Shown one piece after another: positions 34,220 to 44,039 of a stretch of DNA of 64,000 nt. The DNA is taken from contig JAVXUO010000044.1 in the NCBI GenBank assembly GCA_033065855.1, positions 1-64,000 on the forward strand, read 5' to 3'. The notes beneath the pieces are model-generated. The model was not told where the DNA came from. It ran no database searches and saw only the letters and a program-made list of their open reading frames with translations. Each line of letters starts with the position of its first letter. Position 1 is the stretch's first letter. The DNA comes from Escallonia rubra. Its lineage: Eukaryota > Streptophyta > Magnoliopsida > Escalloniales > Escalloniaceae. The position numbers and the translations under genes were made by a program.

Positions 34220-37021
34220 TCCTCCCCTACTTATAAAATTTTCGTCCTCGAAATTTTCGTACCTCAAGTTATCGAACAAGAATGGATACTTCTTTCTCAT
34301 CAATTCCTCGAGTTCCCACGTCGCCTCCTCCACAGCATGGTTCCTCCAAAGCACTTTTACCAAAGGTATAGCCTTGGTAATCAAAATCTGATCTCGTTTG
34401 CCTAAAATCTCGACAGCCTGCTCATCCACTGATAGGTCCTCACGAATAAGTGAAGGCTCGTACTCCACAACATGGGATGGGTCGTGCACGTACTTCCTCA
34501 AAACAGACACATGAAAAATATTATGCACACGAGACATATCCGGGGGCAAGGCAACACGATAAGCAACAGGGCCAACTCTATCCAAAACCTCAAAAGGTCC
34601 AACATATCTAGGACTCAACTTTCCCTTTCTTCCAAACCTCATCAAGCCCTTCCATGGTGTAACTCGCAAAAAGACATGATCACCAATCTCGAACTCTAAA
34701 TCCCGATGACGATTGTCGGCGTAGCTTCTCTGGCGACTCTGCGCTACACGCATACGATCTCTAATTAATTTTATCTTGTCCGAAGTATCTTGAACAACCT
34801 CGGGTCCCAATAAGCTTCGCTCACCAACCTCATACCAACATGTAGGTGATCGACATCTACGCCCATATAAAGCCTCGAACGGAGCCATCTCAATACTTGC
34901 CTGATAACTATTGTTAAAGGCAAATTCAATCAAAGGCAAATGCGCATCCCAATTACCTTGAAGATCTAACGAACAAGCACGTAACATATCCTCCATGGTC
35001 TGAATAGTACGCTCAGACTGACCATCTGTCTGTGGATGAAAAGCCGTACTGAAATCCAGACGAGTGCCTAAAGCCTTGTGCAGACTAGTCCAGAAACGAG
35101 ATGTGAAATGTGGGTCTCTGTCAGATACAATAGATATTGGCACCCCGTGTAGCCTAATTATCTCCTGAGTATATAGCTTAGCCAACCTCTCAGTAGTATA
35201 GTTGGCACAAATAGCAATGAAATGTGCGGATTTGGTCAAACGGTCAACAATAACCCAAACTGCATCATGCTTACACGAGGTCCTCGGTAAGCCAACTACA
35301 AAGTCCATGGTCACATGTTCCCACTTCCACTGGGGAACCTCTAGTGACTGTAACTTACCTGCAGGTCACTGATGCTCGGCCTTAACCCGCTGGCAAACCA
35401 TACACCTCGATACGAAATCTGCAATCTCCCTCTTCATACCACTCCACCAAAAGTTCTCACGAAGATCTCTATACATCTTAGTACTACCAGGATGTACAAC
35501 AAAACCTGAATCGTGAGCTGACTTCAATAATTTTGCCCTCAATTCTGAAACTGCTGGGACACATAACCTTGATCCCATCCTTAAAGTACCATCATCCTCA
35601 AGATGAAATTCAGGTCGTTTGCCAACCTTCACATCCTCTACAATACCAACCAAGTATGGGTCACTCATCTGAGAAGACTTGATTCTCCCAATAATAGAAG
35701 GTTCAACCTGCAAATATGCCAACTGTCCATCTGAACCACCAATTCGGATCTCTAACTCCAAACTCTCTAACTTTGCTAACAACTGCGGCTGATGAGTAAT
35801 CAAAGCTGCTAAGTTACCCGAACTCTTTCTACTTAATGCGTCAGCCACTACATTAGCCTTACCCGGATGATAATGGATCTTGAAATCATAATCGTTCAGT
35901 AACTCGAGCCAACGACTGCCTCATATTCAACTTCTTCTGTGTGAACAGATATTTAAGGCTCTTGTGATCAGTATAGATCTCACATGTCTCACCATAAAGG
36001 TAATGCCTCCAAATCTTAAGTGCAAACACAACTGCGGCAAGCTCTAAGTCATGAGTAGGGTAGTTCCTTTCATAATTTTTCAACTGGCGTGAAACATATG
36101 CAATAACCTTTCCATGTTGCATAAGAACACAACCTAACCCTTTCAAAGAGGCATCATTATAAATAACCAATCCACCTGAACCAAAAGGTAGTGCGAGAAC
36201 TGGTGCTGAAACCAACCGGTTCTTCAATTCCTGAAAACTTTTCTCACAAGCCTCTGACCAAACAAACTTAACTCCTTTCTGAGTCAACTGAGTCAAAGGG
36301 CTAGCAATGCTTGAAAATCCCTCAACAAAATGACGATAATACCCAGCTAGTCCCAGAAAGCTACGAACCTCCGTCACAGAAGTCGGTTTACTCCAATTCA
36401 CCACGGCCTCTATTTTCGATGGATCTACATAAATTCCATCCTTTGTCACTACGTGACCTAGAAAAGAAACTTGCTCTAGCCAAAATTCACACTTCTTGAA
36501 TTTTGCATAAAGCTTCTGATCTCTTAGTATCTGCAGAACTTGTCTCAAATGTTGCTCATGTTCTTCCCGACTTCTTGAATAAATAAGGATATCATCAATA
36601 AAAATGATCACGAACTGATCAAGGAATCGTTTGAACACTCTGTTCATCATATCCATAAACGCGGCAGGGGCAGTAGTTAAACCAAATGGCATAACAAGAA
36701 ACTCATAATGTCCATACCTCGTTCTAAAAGCCGTTTTGGGAATATCATCTTTCTTGACCTTTAATGGTGGTAACCAAATCTCAAATCAATCTTCGAAAAG
36801 AATTGGGCTCCCTGCAACTGATCAAACAAGTCATCTATCCTTGGTAAAGGATACTTATTCCTCACAGTGATGCGATTTAACTCCCTATAATCAATACACA
36901 TTCTCATAGACCCATCCTTCTTCTTAACAAATAACACAGGTGCACCCCAAGGAGAAACACTTGGACGAATATAAGAATGTAAGCTCCTCAAGAATGTAAG
37001 CCTCTGCAATTGAACCTTCAA
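34202..37021 (-). pseudogene. RT-RNaseH-INT-chromodomain half of the permuted gypsy element
   Basis: Four frames follow each other. 37021-36761 is the RT start (K-V-Q-L-Q, then [11 protein letters not shown]). 36692-35886 is RT with F-I-D-D and RNase H. 35848-35366 is the linker and integrase HHCC region. 35314-34202 is the integrase core (T-M-D-F; V-S-D-R-D; D-G-Q-S-E-R) with a C-terminal chromodomain (V-K-V-L-W-R-N-H, E-E-A-T-W-E). At least three frameshifts separate them, for example a 1-bp loss near 36765 and a break near 35890. The last frame runs through the polypurine tract into the LTR. Between K-V-Q-L-Q and I-R-P-S, 11 unrelated residues replace the usual seven. Confidence 0.9.
34220..34236 (-). 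promoter_or_regulatory. Polypurine tract of the permuted element
   Basis: The minus strand reads TTATAAGTAGGGGAGGA directly before TGTAAGACC, the LTR start. It shows that the same LTR is also the 3' LTR of the INT half. Confidence 0.8.
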
Positions 37022-37104
37022 TGCGTGCTTTGTTACACATATACCTATATAAGAAAGAAGTCATTTTCAGTAAACAACGCATGTGTGCAAGTATGAAATA
37101 CAGT

Positions 37105-39399
37105 TTAAAGATGGATGAGTGACATCACCTCCCAAATGGATACATCCACCAATAGTCCACCCACTCTAGCCTCATATGCTAAGTGAATGGTCAAATGTTC
37201 CATCGAATCAAAGAATGACGGGGGAAAGATTTTCTCTAGTTTGCACATTGTCTCAACAATGTTTTTCTCAAGAATCTTAACATCACTCTCTCGGAGCACC
37301 TTTGAGCACAAATCGCAGAAGAAATGGCTAAGTTCAGTCAATGCTTCATTTACTGGCTTTGGCAAGAGGTCACGAAAAATAATTGGCATAAATATTTTCA
37401 TGAATACATGACAATCGTGAATCTTTAAACCATAAAACTTACAATCAGTAAGGTTGCAACAACGTGATATATTAAATGCATAGCCATCTGGCAGCTTGAA
37501 GTGTTCCACCCACTCACACACTTGTTGAATCTGTTTTTTATCCAATGTATATATTGCTTTGGGCAACATCATCTTACCATTAACCATTCATGGATGCAAT
37601 TCACACTGTATACCAATCATCTGCATATCTTTTCATGATTTTAGGTGGTCTTTTGATTTGCCCTTGACATTCATGACTGTATTAAACACATTTTCAAAAA
37701 TATTTTTCTTAGTGTGTATAACATCAAGATTGTTGCAGAGGAGGAGGGTCAGCCAATAATGCAGCTCCTAAAAGATGCACATTTTCTTCCAGTTGTGTGT
37801 TTTTTCAAAGCCATGAAGTTTTAGACTAGCAGCACATTTTTCAAAAGGTACCGCATCCATGTCAAGGTCCTTTATGCACCTATACACTTCATCCCCAGAT
37901 AATCTGTCACGTGTTTCAAAATGACGTTCCACAGTTTTGTCACACTTATCTTTTTATTTTCGAAATGGATGATTAGGCAGTAAGAATTATCTGTGACACC
38001 CCCCAAAAAGAAGCCTTTCCCCCGTGCTTTAAGGTGAAAGCCTTACTCACTTCCATACAATAAGGACATGCTAACCTACCATGTGTATGCCACCCACACA
38101 ACATACCGTATGCAGGAAAGTCATTGATAGTCCACATGACTGCTGCCCTCAAGCTGAAGTTCTGTTTAAGAGATGCATCAAATGCTGGGGCTCCAACTTT
38201 CCACAGAATTCTTAACTCATCGATCAACGGCCGCAAGTACACGTCTATATTTCTACCCAGGCTCGTACGTCCAGGAACGAGTAATGATAAAAACATGAAT
38301 GGTTTCTTCATGCACATATCTGGAGGAAGGTTATACGGGACAACAATCAGAGAACAAGTATAATAAGGTGTGCTAGAGTGCCCAAAAAGATTAAAACCAT
38401 CAGTAGCGAGGTCAAGTCGCATATTTCAAACCTTTGCAGCAAAAGATGGGTGTCTACTATCAAATTCCTTCCATGCCTCTCCATCAGCAGGGTGCCTTAA
38501 TAAACCGGGAACTTTGTTGAGGACGTTTATGTATTCATTTGTTTTAGAAGAGTAATACAACATTTGAAGCCTTAGTGTCAGTGAAAAGTATCGCAATATC
38601 TTCCATGCTATCTTTATTTTCTTCCCACTGGTTGGTTTATACCTTGCGTGGCCACAAACCGGACACTCATTCAAGTTATTGCTCTCCTTCCAGAATAAGA
38701 CACAATTATTATTACATGCATCTATCTTCTCGTACCCCGAACTAAGTTTCATCATCATTTTCTTAGCACTATAGTACGTATCAGGCAACTTCTTATCCTC
38801 TGGCAACATATCTTTATTAAGCTTCAGAAAAGCATCAAAACCTCTATCACTTAGACCATACCCAGACTTTAAGTGTAGCATCCTTGTTACAGTAGATAAC
38901 TTGGTGTGCTTTGTACTTCCTTTCAATATTGGCTCTTCAGAGTCTTTTAACAATTTATAGAACTTCTCAGCACTCGGGTTTGGCTCTTCTTCCACATTAG
39001 GATTACCATCATTAAAAAAGTTATCCCAGTCAATCCCACTAGGCCCAGCTTCCATTATCATATATTGATATTGAGAAAATCTCGGATCTCTAGGACTATC
39101 TTGTCTAACCTCAGCAGGCACCTCAGCCGGCACCCTCAGAATTGGTTCCCCGTGTTGAGTCCAATTCGTATAATTACTCATAAAACCTCTATGGAAGAGA
39201 TCATAAGTTACATCGTCAGGCAATTTCCAACTTAACAATTGGTAATCATTGCACGAACATTTAATCATGTCGTCATCCACAAAGTCTCGTTGATTCAAAG
39301 CGAAGAGAATAAATCCTTTCACTCCCTGTCTAAACTCTTTCGATACCCCAATCCCACTTGGAGCAATCCTCCATTCATCCAACTTCTATCCACTGACAT
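37105..39399 (-). pseudogene. CACTA TNP2-type transposase, multiple breaks
   Basis: An ATG near 39399 (M-S-V-D-R-S-W) starts the transposase-associated domain; after a frameshift, 39382-38429 continues with I-K-C-S-C-N-D-Y and a Cys pair in C-P-V-C-G-H. An in-frame TGA (38428-38426) interrupts a frame that goes on as N-M-R-L-D-L-A-T-D-G-F-N, the Tnp2 core, to 37973. A further frame (about 37960-37600) has N-L-D-V-I-H and V-M-N-V-K-G-K, and 37587-37105 is the DUF4218 region (H-L-T-I-H-L-A-Y-E). Normal TNP2 proteins cut CACTA ends; this one cannot be full length. The 3' end is lost at the gypsy junction. Confidence 0.88.
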
Positions 39400-40129
39400 G
39401 ATATATCTTTTACTACCAAGTGAACCTACAAAGAATTGAAAAAAATTCACATAGAGTGACACTCACCCTTAATAGAGTTTTGCTATGATTGCTTATGCAG
39501 CATACAAGGTTAAGGCATAACCATTCCTAAAGAGGGAGTCCACAATCTTGTTCCTAAATTTGTTTTCTCAAATGAATGTAACTTGTTATACTACAAGTGC
39601 TTCAAGGCCACCTATCACTACTTGGAGTGCATGACAGGTCTAGAGATGTGTGTATGTTGCTAAGATAAGTGTATGTTGCTAAGATATAACTTGCTAAGAT
39701 GTGTATATGTTGCATACGAGACAACATTTTTCATGCATTATATCCTATTCTTACCCTACCAGCAAATTTTTTTTGATCAAGTCATTTGTCTCACAGTAAA
39801 GTTGTACGAGAATCATCAGGAGCTTTGATTTTTGTTTCACAGTCATGCTTTGGACACAATTCTCGTGAAAGCTTTCATTTTTATTTAATTTGGACATGAT
39901 TCGGTATTAGCACAAATATGAAATAAATAACTTGTACCCCTTCTGGTTGGGCTAACTCTATTCAACTATTACATCACGTATTATACCTATCATGTTCACT
40001 CATTGCACCATGACAAGTATATCTAGACACAACATTTAACACTACAAATCTGATCTTTTGTAGATATAATTACATGTACTTGTTAGACTTGAAAATTCAA
40101 TTGATAAATATATATTTTGATGTTTTTAG
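39400..40129. other. CACTA internal sequence, partly captured intron
   Basis: No frame recognised. The last 200 bases are T-rich and end in a splice-acceptor-like TTTTTAG before the captured exon, so part of this is probably host intron carried along with it. Confidence 0.4.
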
Positions 40130-40198
40130 ATTCTTCAGATGGAACGGGCTTTGACAATGTATGAGCATGATCCAGATGTCAAGCTTGTCATTTTGAAG
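40130..40198 (+). pseudogene. Captured exon resembling 3-hydroxyisobutyryl-CoA hydrolase (CHY1-like)
   Basis: A 69-nt segment bounded by TTTTTAG and GTAAGG encodes 23 residues ending D-P-D-V-K-L-V-I-L-K in phase 0. That matches the early exon of plant CHY1-type 3-hydroxyisobutyryl-CoA hydrolases (a crotonase-fold enzyme of valine breakdown), which carry E-D-P-S-V-K-L-V-I-L-K just before the G-x-G-R-A-F-C-A-G-G-D motif. Neither the following nor the preceding exon is seen nearby. It lies inside the CACTA element on the strand opposite to the transposase. I infer that the transposon took it up together with flanking intron. The short length limits certainty. Confidence 0.6.
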
Positions 40199-41354
40199 GT
40201 AAGGTGTTACAAAAGGCTATTGTTTGGATAGATTGCAATTTGGGTAGACTGCACTCACACACTTTCACATTTTCATATGTTACGTATCTTTATACTTGCA
40301 CATTCATCGGTGAATTTATAAGATAACGATATTTTTAGTGTAAAATGACTTAATTACTCTTAATTACAAAGCGAAGGAACTCTCTCTCTCTCTCCCCCCC
40401 CCCCCCAACCCCCACCACTTGAGAGAGGCACAGGTTCTGACATATGTTGTCTATAACCATACTGACATTCTTTCTCCTCATTGTACCATGATTGGAACAA
40501 CCTCCAAACAGTTGGGCGACTTCCTGTTTGATCATATTTAAAACTCAAACAAGCATAATACTTGGAATGTAAACATACACAAGTGTAATAAACCAAATTG
40601 AATCAAGATTGAACAAATAGACATGCCAAATATATTTTTTCAATGAGTGAAACTTAAGATTGTGAGGCTTACAGAGTACTTTTTTCATCTAATCCAACAG
40701 AAAAAACTAACGTTAAGTTAAAGATCATAAAGAAACAACAGTTCTTGAAGAGCACCAAATTATGAAGGAAATCACATCATGTCGATATCTCTCCAATCTA
40801 AAGAAAAAATTTCATTATGCTAATACCGAATGATGTCCAAGTTAAGTCAATATCGTACCTCCACGCATTTACATTACATACTTCACCTATTGAGCATTAC
40901 CAACAAGCAAAGCTGCCTAATTACATCAAGTAAAGGCCAAAGATCAAACCATTCCAGAGCAATCACAATTGTGACAACATTCCAAAAAGAAAAATAAAAC
41001 TACACTAAAATTGATGTAACATACCAGGCGCCAGAGATGGTAATCGATAGTGTAAACGGTGGCATTGGCGGTGGCATAGTGCACGGGCTTGGCGGTGGTA
41101 GGGCCAACAACAGTGGCAGCGTGGGCTTCGTAGAGAGGTGGGCTTGCCGGCGGCCTGTCTGTGCCAGGTCTGGCAACCGTGGTGCGTGGGCTTCATGGAG
41201 AGGTGCTTGTCTTCGGGTTCACGGCGAGGTGGCTTGCCGGCGTGGGCCGGTTGGCGGCGGCTGCACGGTGGTTGGGAGAGAGGGGAGGTTGCAGTTTGGG
41301 TAGGAAGAAGAAAGAGAGAAAGAGATTAGGGTTGACCGAAGGGAGGACTTTTAT
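40199..41354. other. CACTA internal sequence with simple repeats and GC-rich block
   Basis: A (TC)n run followed by about 14 C lies at 40380-40407. A GC-rich, GGTGGC-rich block (about 41030-41290) has overlapping open frames on both strands without family signatures. No gene is supported. Confidence 0.4.
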
Positions 41355-41660
41355 AGCTTGAATTTAGCGACTACGCTCGCTAAAATTAATGACCGCATTT
41401 AGCGACAACACTAGCGGTCGCTAAAAATAGTGACTGCTTCAGCGGTCGCTAAATACGGTCGCTAAAGTTAGTAACTGCTTAACGGTCACCAAAATCGGTT
41501 GTTAACTTTAATGACCCAACGTGTGGTCGCTAATAAACTGTGCCAAATTTTTTTTTTTTACCGTGCCAGATTTTGTCTATACTTAGCGACCGCGAATAGT
41601 AGCGATCACTAATGTGGTCGCTAAATTTTGCGGTCGCTAAAGACCCTGTTTCTTGTAGTG
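41355..41660. repeat. Right subterminal repeat array of the CACTA element
   Basis: GGTCGCTAAA / TTTAGCGACC motifs recur about every 25-30 bp up to the terminal TTGTAGTG. Counterpart of 29296-29735. Confidence 0.85.
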
Positions 41661-41769
41661 CATTAAGTAGGCTTTTCTCTTTATGTTAGTTGTCGTCTGT
41701 AACCAAAAAGCTAGACCCACTCAAGTAAGTTAGTTCCACTCCTATTTCTTAAGATATATCTGAGTAGTA

Positions 41770-42300
41770 ACAGGGTGGTGGTTGAGGAAATTAGCGGTTG
41801 GTGGTGGTTAAGGCGATTGACAATTGGCAATTGGTGGTGGATGGGAAATTGACATTGCTATGGCAAATAGTGGCCACTGCTTAGGCGATTGGTGGTGGTG
41901 CTGTTGAAATTCTTGGATGGTGGTTGTGCAATTGATGGTGGTTGCTGTGGTGATTGTTTGTGTGCTGATATGGTGGCGTGTTGATTATGGTAGTGGTAGT
42001 GGGTTTAATATGGTGATTGCTGACGGTGGTGAAGGTTGGGCGTGGTGCGGGCAGCGATGGTGGTTTTTGGTTTTGCAATAGGTGGTTAGGCTATTGGAGG
42101 TGGGTATTGTCGACGGTGTTGCAGGTAGGCTGTTTTGGTGGTGATTGTGGCTGTTATATGTTCTGTTACAATGGTGGTTGGGATGTTCCATTGGTGGTGG
42201 TGTTGTAGGTGGGCTATTGGGGTGGGTTGTTGTATTGGTGTGATTGATGGTGTTGGTGGTGTAGTGGTGGGTTTAGGGTGGTTGTGGATTAGAATGGTGG
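41770..42300. repeat. GGTGGT-rich block in the right arm of the Harbinger-like element
   Basis: Irregular repetition of GGTGGTGGTT, GGCGATTG and similar words without a fixed period. Frames here are low complexity and not genes. Confidence 0.5.
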
Positions 42301-42488
42301 TTTATACAAGTTGTGAAGGCGGCAAGGTAATTTTATCCGATGCTTTTTTGGTCTATAATATGGGTTTAGTTCAAATGCGGGGTGGATTTATATCTTATCT
42401 GACCTAATCTGACAGCATATGTTGTCCGAGCTTATTCGACCATATCATGTCCTATCCACCTGAATAATAATCCGCGCCAAACACAACC

Positions 42489-43262
42489 TTAATATCACTT
42501 TAATCCTCTAGTTAGGAGTAAATATAGGCTACTACTCAGTTTTGAGAAAATGGACACTCGTATCGAAAATATGCAAAAAGTCCACAAGATTCTCCCGATG
42601 TTAGGATTTCCATTCTAATTAACGATTTGGCTTACGCGACACTTTTGTATGGTAAAAATGTCAATACTACCCTTAACACTTTAACTCTGTTTAAAACTTT
42701 ATATATGCATCTCTCTATTTCCATTTCTCTCTCTTTTCTCCCTTCTTTTATCACTGCCACCATAGCCACCATGACAAGTCCACAGCACCTCCATAGCCAA
42801 CAACCAGTATGGATCAAACTACCACCACTACCCATCATGGCTACCCACATCTACCACCTTTAACCCATTTTCAAAAAAATTCTTTGACCCACTACCACCA
42901 TGGTACTGAACCCACTACCAGTCACCAAACCACCAACACACCCTTTCCCCGGCCCTTTCCTCTTATCCTCTCTCTCTCTCACACATACACACGCGCGCGC
43001 GCGCACTGTCGACGTCCTCAACACCCACCACCAACAGTGTGCACACCTCGAAACATACATACACGTATATTTTAGATTTATGACATGGAGATAATGATAC
43101 AATGGCAGTGGATGTTTATGCTAACAGTGGATTGATGATCCCAAAGGGAGTGGGCTGTGTTAGCGGTGAGATACGTACATAGGACCATAGTGGATCGAGG
43201 TGCTGTTAATCAGTGATGGTTGTGATTGTAGGGGTGAGATGAGGTTGTTGCGGCAGGGAGTA
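42489..43262. other. Non-coding flank with CT/CA/CG simple repeats
   Basis: Pyrimidine- and CCACC-rich sequence, with CTCTCTCTCTCACACATACACACGCGCGCGCGCGC at about 42966-43005 as the only notable motif (alternating purine-pyrimidine). No gene seen. Confidence 0.45.
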
Positions 43263-43999
43263 TGTCACGGGCAACCTCTTGGCACTACCCATGATAAGCA
43301 TAGCCATGCACGCCCTTCAAGCACAGCGTCCCTTCGCCTTTCCGGCATAGCGCTTGCACATATGCCAAGCAGAGTGTTTGCACATATGTCAAGCACAGTG
43401 CCCCTGCGCCCTTCCAGAACAGCGCTCATGTGCCCTTCCAGCATAGCGCTCGTGCACTCGACTACTGTACTCATGCATGTTGTTAGCCAAACATGAAGAT
43501 TTGAAGATACACCCGTTCGTTTTGGCTCATTTTCGATAGAGATCATATTTGTACATATATATGTTTCAAAGTAACATCACAAGTCATTTCAAGTTGTATT
43601 TCTTAGAAAAATGGGAGTATGACTCCTTGAATATAGGTATCTTTACTATTGTCACGTAAGGTTTTGCTCCCAATGGTACTCTATGGGGTCACAAAGCTTT
43701 GTGCTAGACACCCACGTACCCGAGAATCCATTGTTTTGCTCTACTCTCCTGGCAAGCTATATTGCACATCGTGGTTGCAAACAAAGCTCTTGTAAGTTAT
43801 AATGATGCCTTTTGGCCTAAGGAGAATATTTTGATTGTTTTGCCCTCATGTTGAAATGTACTCTTTACGTACTGTTGAATATAAGTTTAATGCATTGTTG
43901 CTTATGAGTCGTTGAGACCAATCGGTGGACTCTTCTTGCAAGTGGGAAGATAAATGCCATACACAGTTTTCTTATACCATCAAAAGCTACCATGTCTCA
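43263..43999 (+). repeat. Left (5') LTR of the Reina-like element
   Basis: 737 bp, TGTCACGGGC...TCTCA. Its first part repeats CCTTCCAGCATAGCGCTCGTGC-like words, about 30 bp apart, five or six times. Confidence 0.8.
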
Positions 44000-44039
44000 G
44001 GTGGTATCAGAGTCATGGTTGCCCAAGAGACCATGGTTT

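Larger units (their letters stand above)
29937..37021 (-). mobile_element. Circularly permuted Ty3/gypsy (Tekay-like) element with a single central LTR
   Basis: Read on the minus strand the order is RT-RNaseH-INT-chromodomain (37021-34202), polypurine tract, one LTR (34219-32391), primer site, gag-PR-RT (32205-29939). A normal element runs LTR-gag-PR-RT-RH-INT-LTR. The RT segment occurs twice (29937-30514 and 36395-36971) as direct repeats differing at about 2% of bases. No outer LTRs exist. The whole piece lies inside the CACTA element between its minisatellite and its transposase 3' end. All coding parts carry stops or frameshifts. Confidence 0.85.
29296..41660 (-). mobile_element. CACTA (En/Spm-type) transposon, 12.4 kb, with foreign inserts
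   Basis: Ends are CACTACCAAAAAAAATGGGC (29296) and TTGTAGTG (41660; reverse complement CACTACAAGAAACAGGGTCT). Both lead into arrays of TTTAGCGACCGC-type subterminal motifs. Flanking 3-mers are TAT (29293-29295) and CAT (41661-41663), a target duplication with one change. A TNP2-type transposase pseudogene lies on the minus strand (37105-39399). The element also contains a permuted Ty3/gypsy segment (29937-37021) and a captured host exon (40130-40198). It can no longer make its own transposase. Confidence 0.9.
28875..42488. mobile_element. PIF/Harbinger-like (Tourist-type) element, split by a CACTA transposon
   Basis: Left end GGTTGTGTTTGGCGTG (28875) and right end, reverse complement GGTTGTGTTTGGCGCG (42488), are inverted repeats, flanked by TTA at 28872-28874 and 42489-42491. 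A TTA duplication and GGNNNTGTTTGG ends fit PIF/Harbinger. Without the CACTA insertion (29296-41660) it would be about 1.24 kb. It has no transposase frame, only GC-rich sequence, a run of 17 G (about 29012) and GGTGGT-rich sequence (41770-42300), so it was probably non-autonomous. Confidence 0.65.

Noticed and set aside
41037..41361. Three overlapping open frames in the GC-rich block of the CACTA element
   Set aside because: Gly/Arg-rich in each frame, no homology, mutually overlapping; treated as composition artefact.
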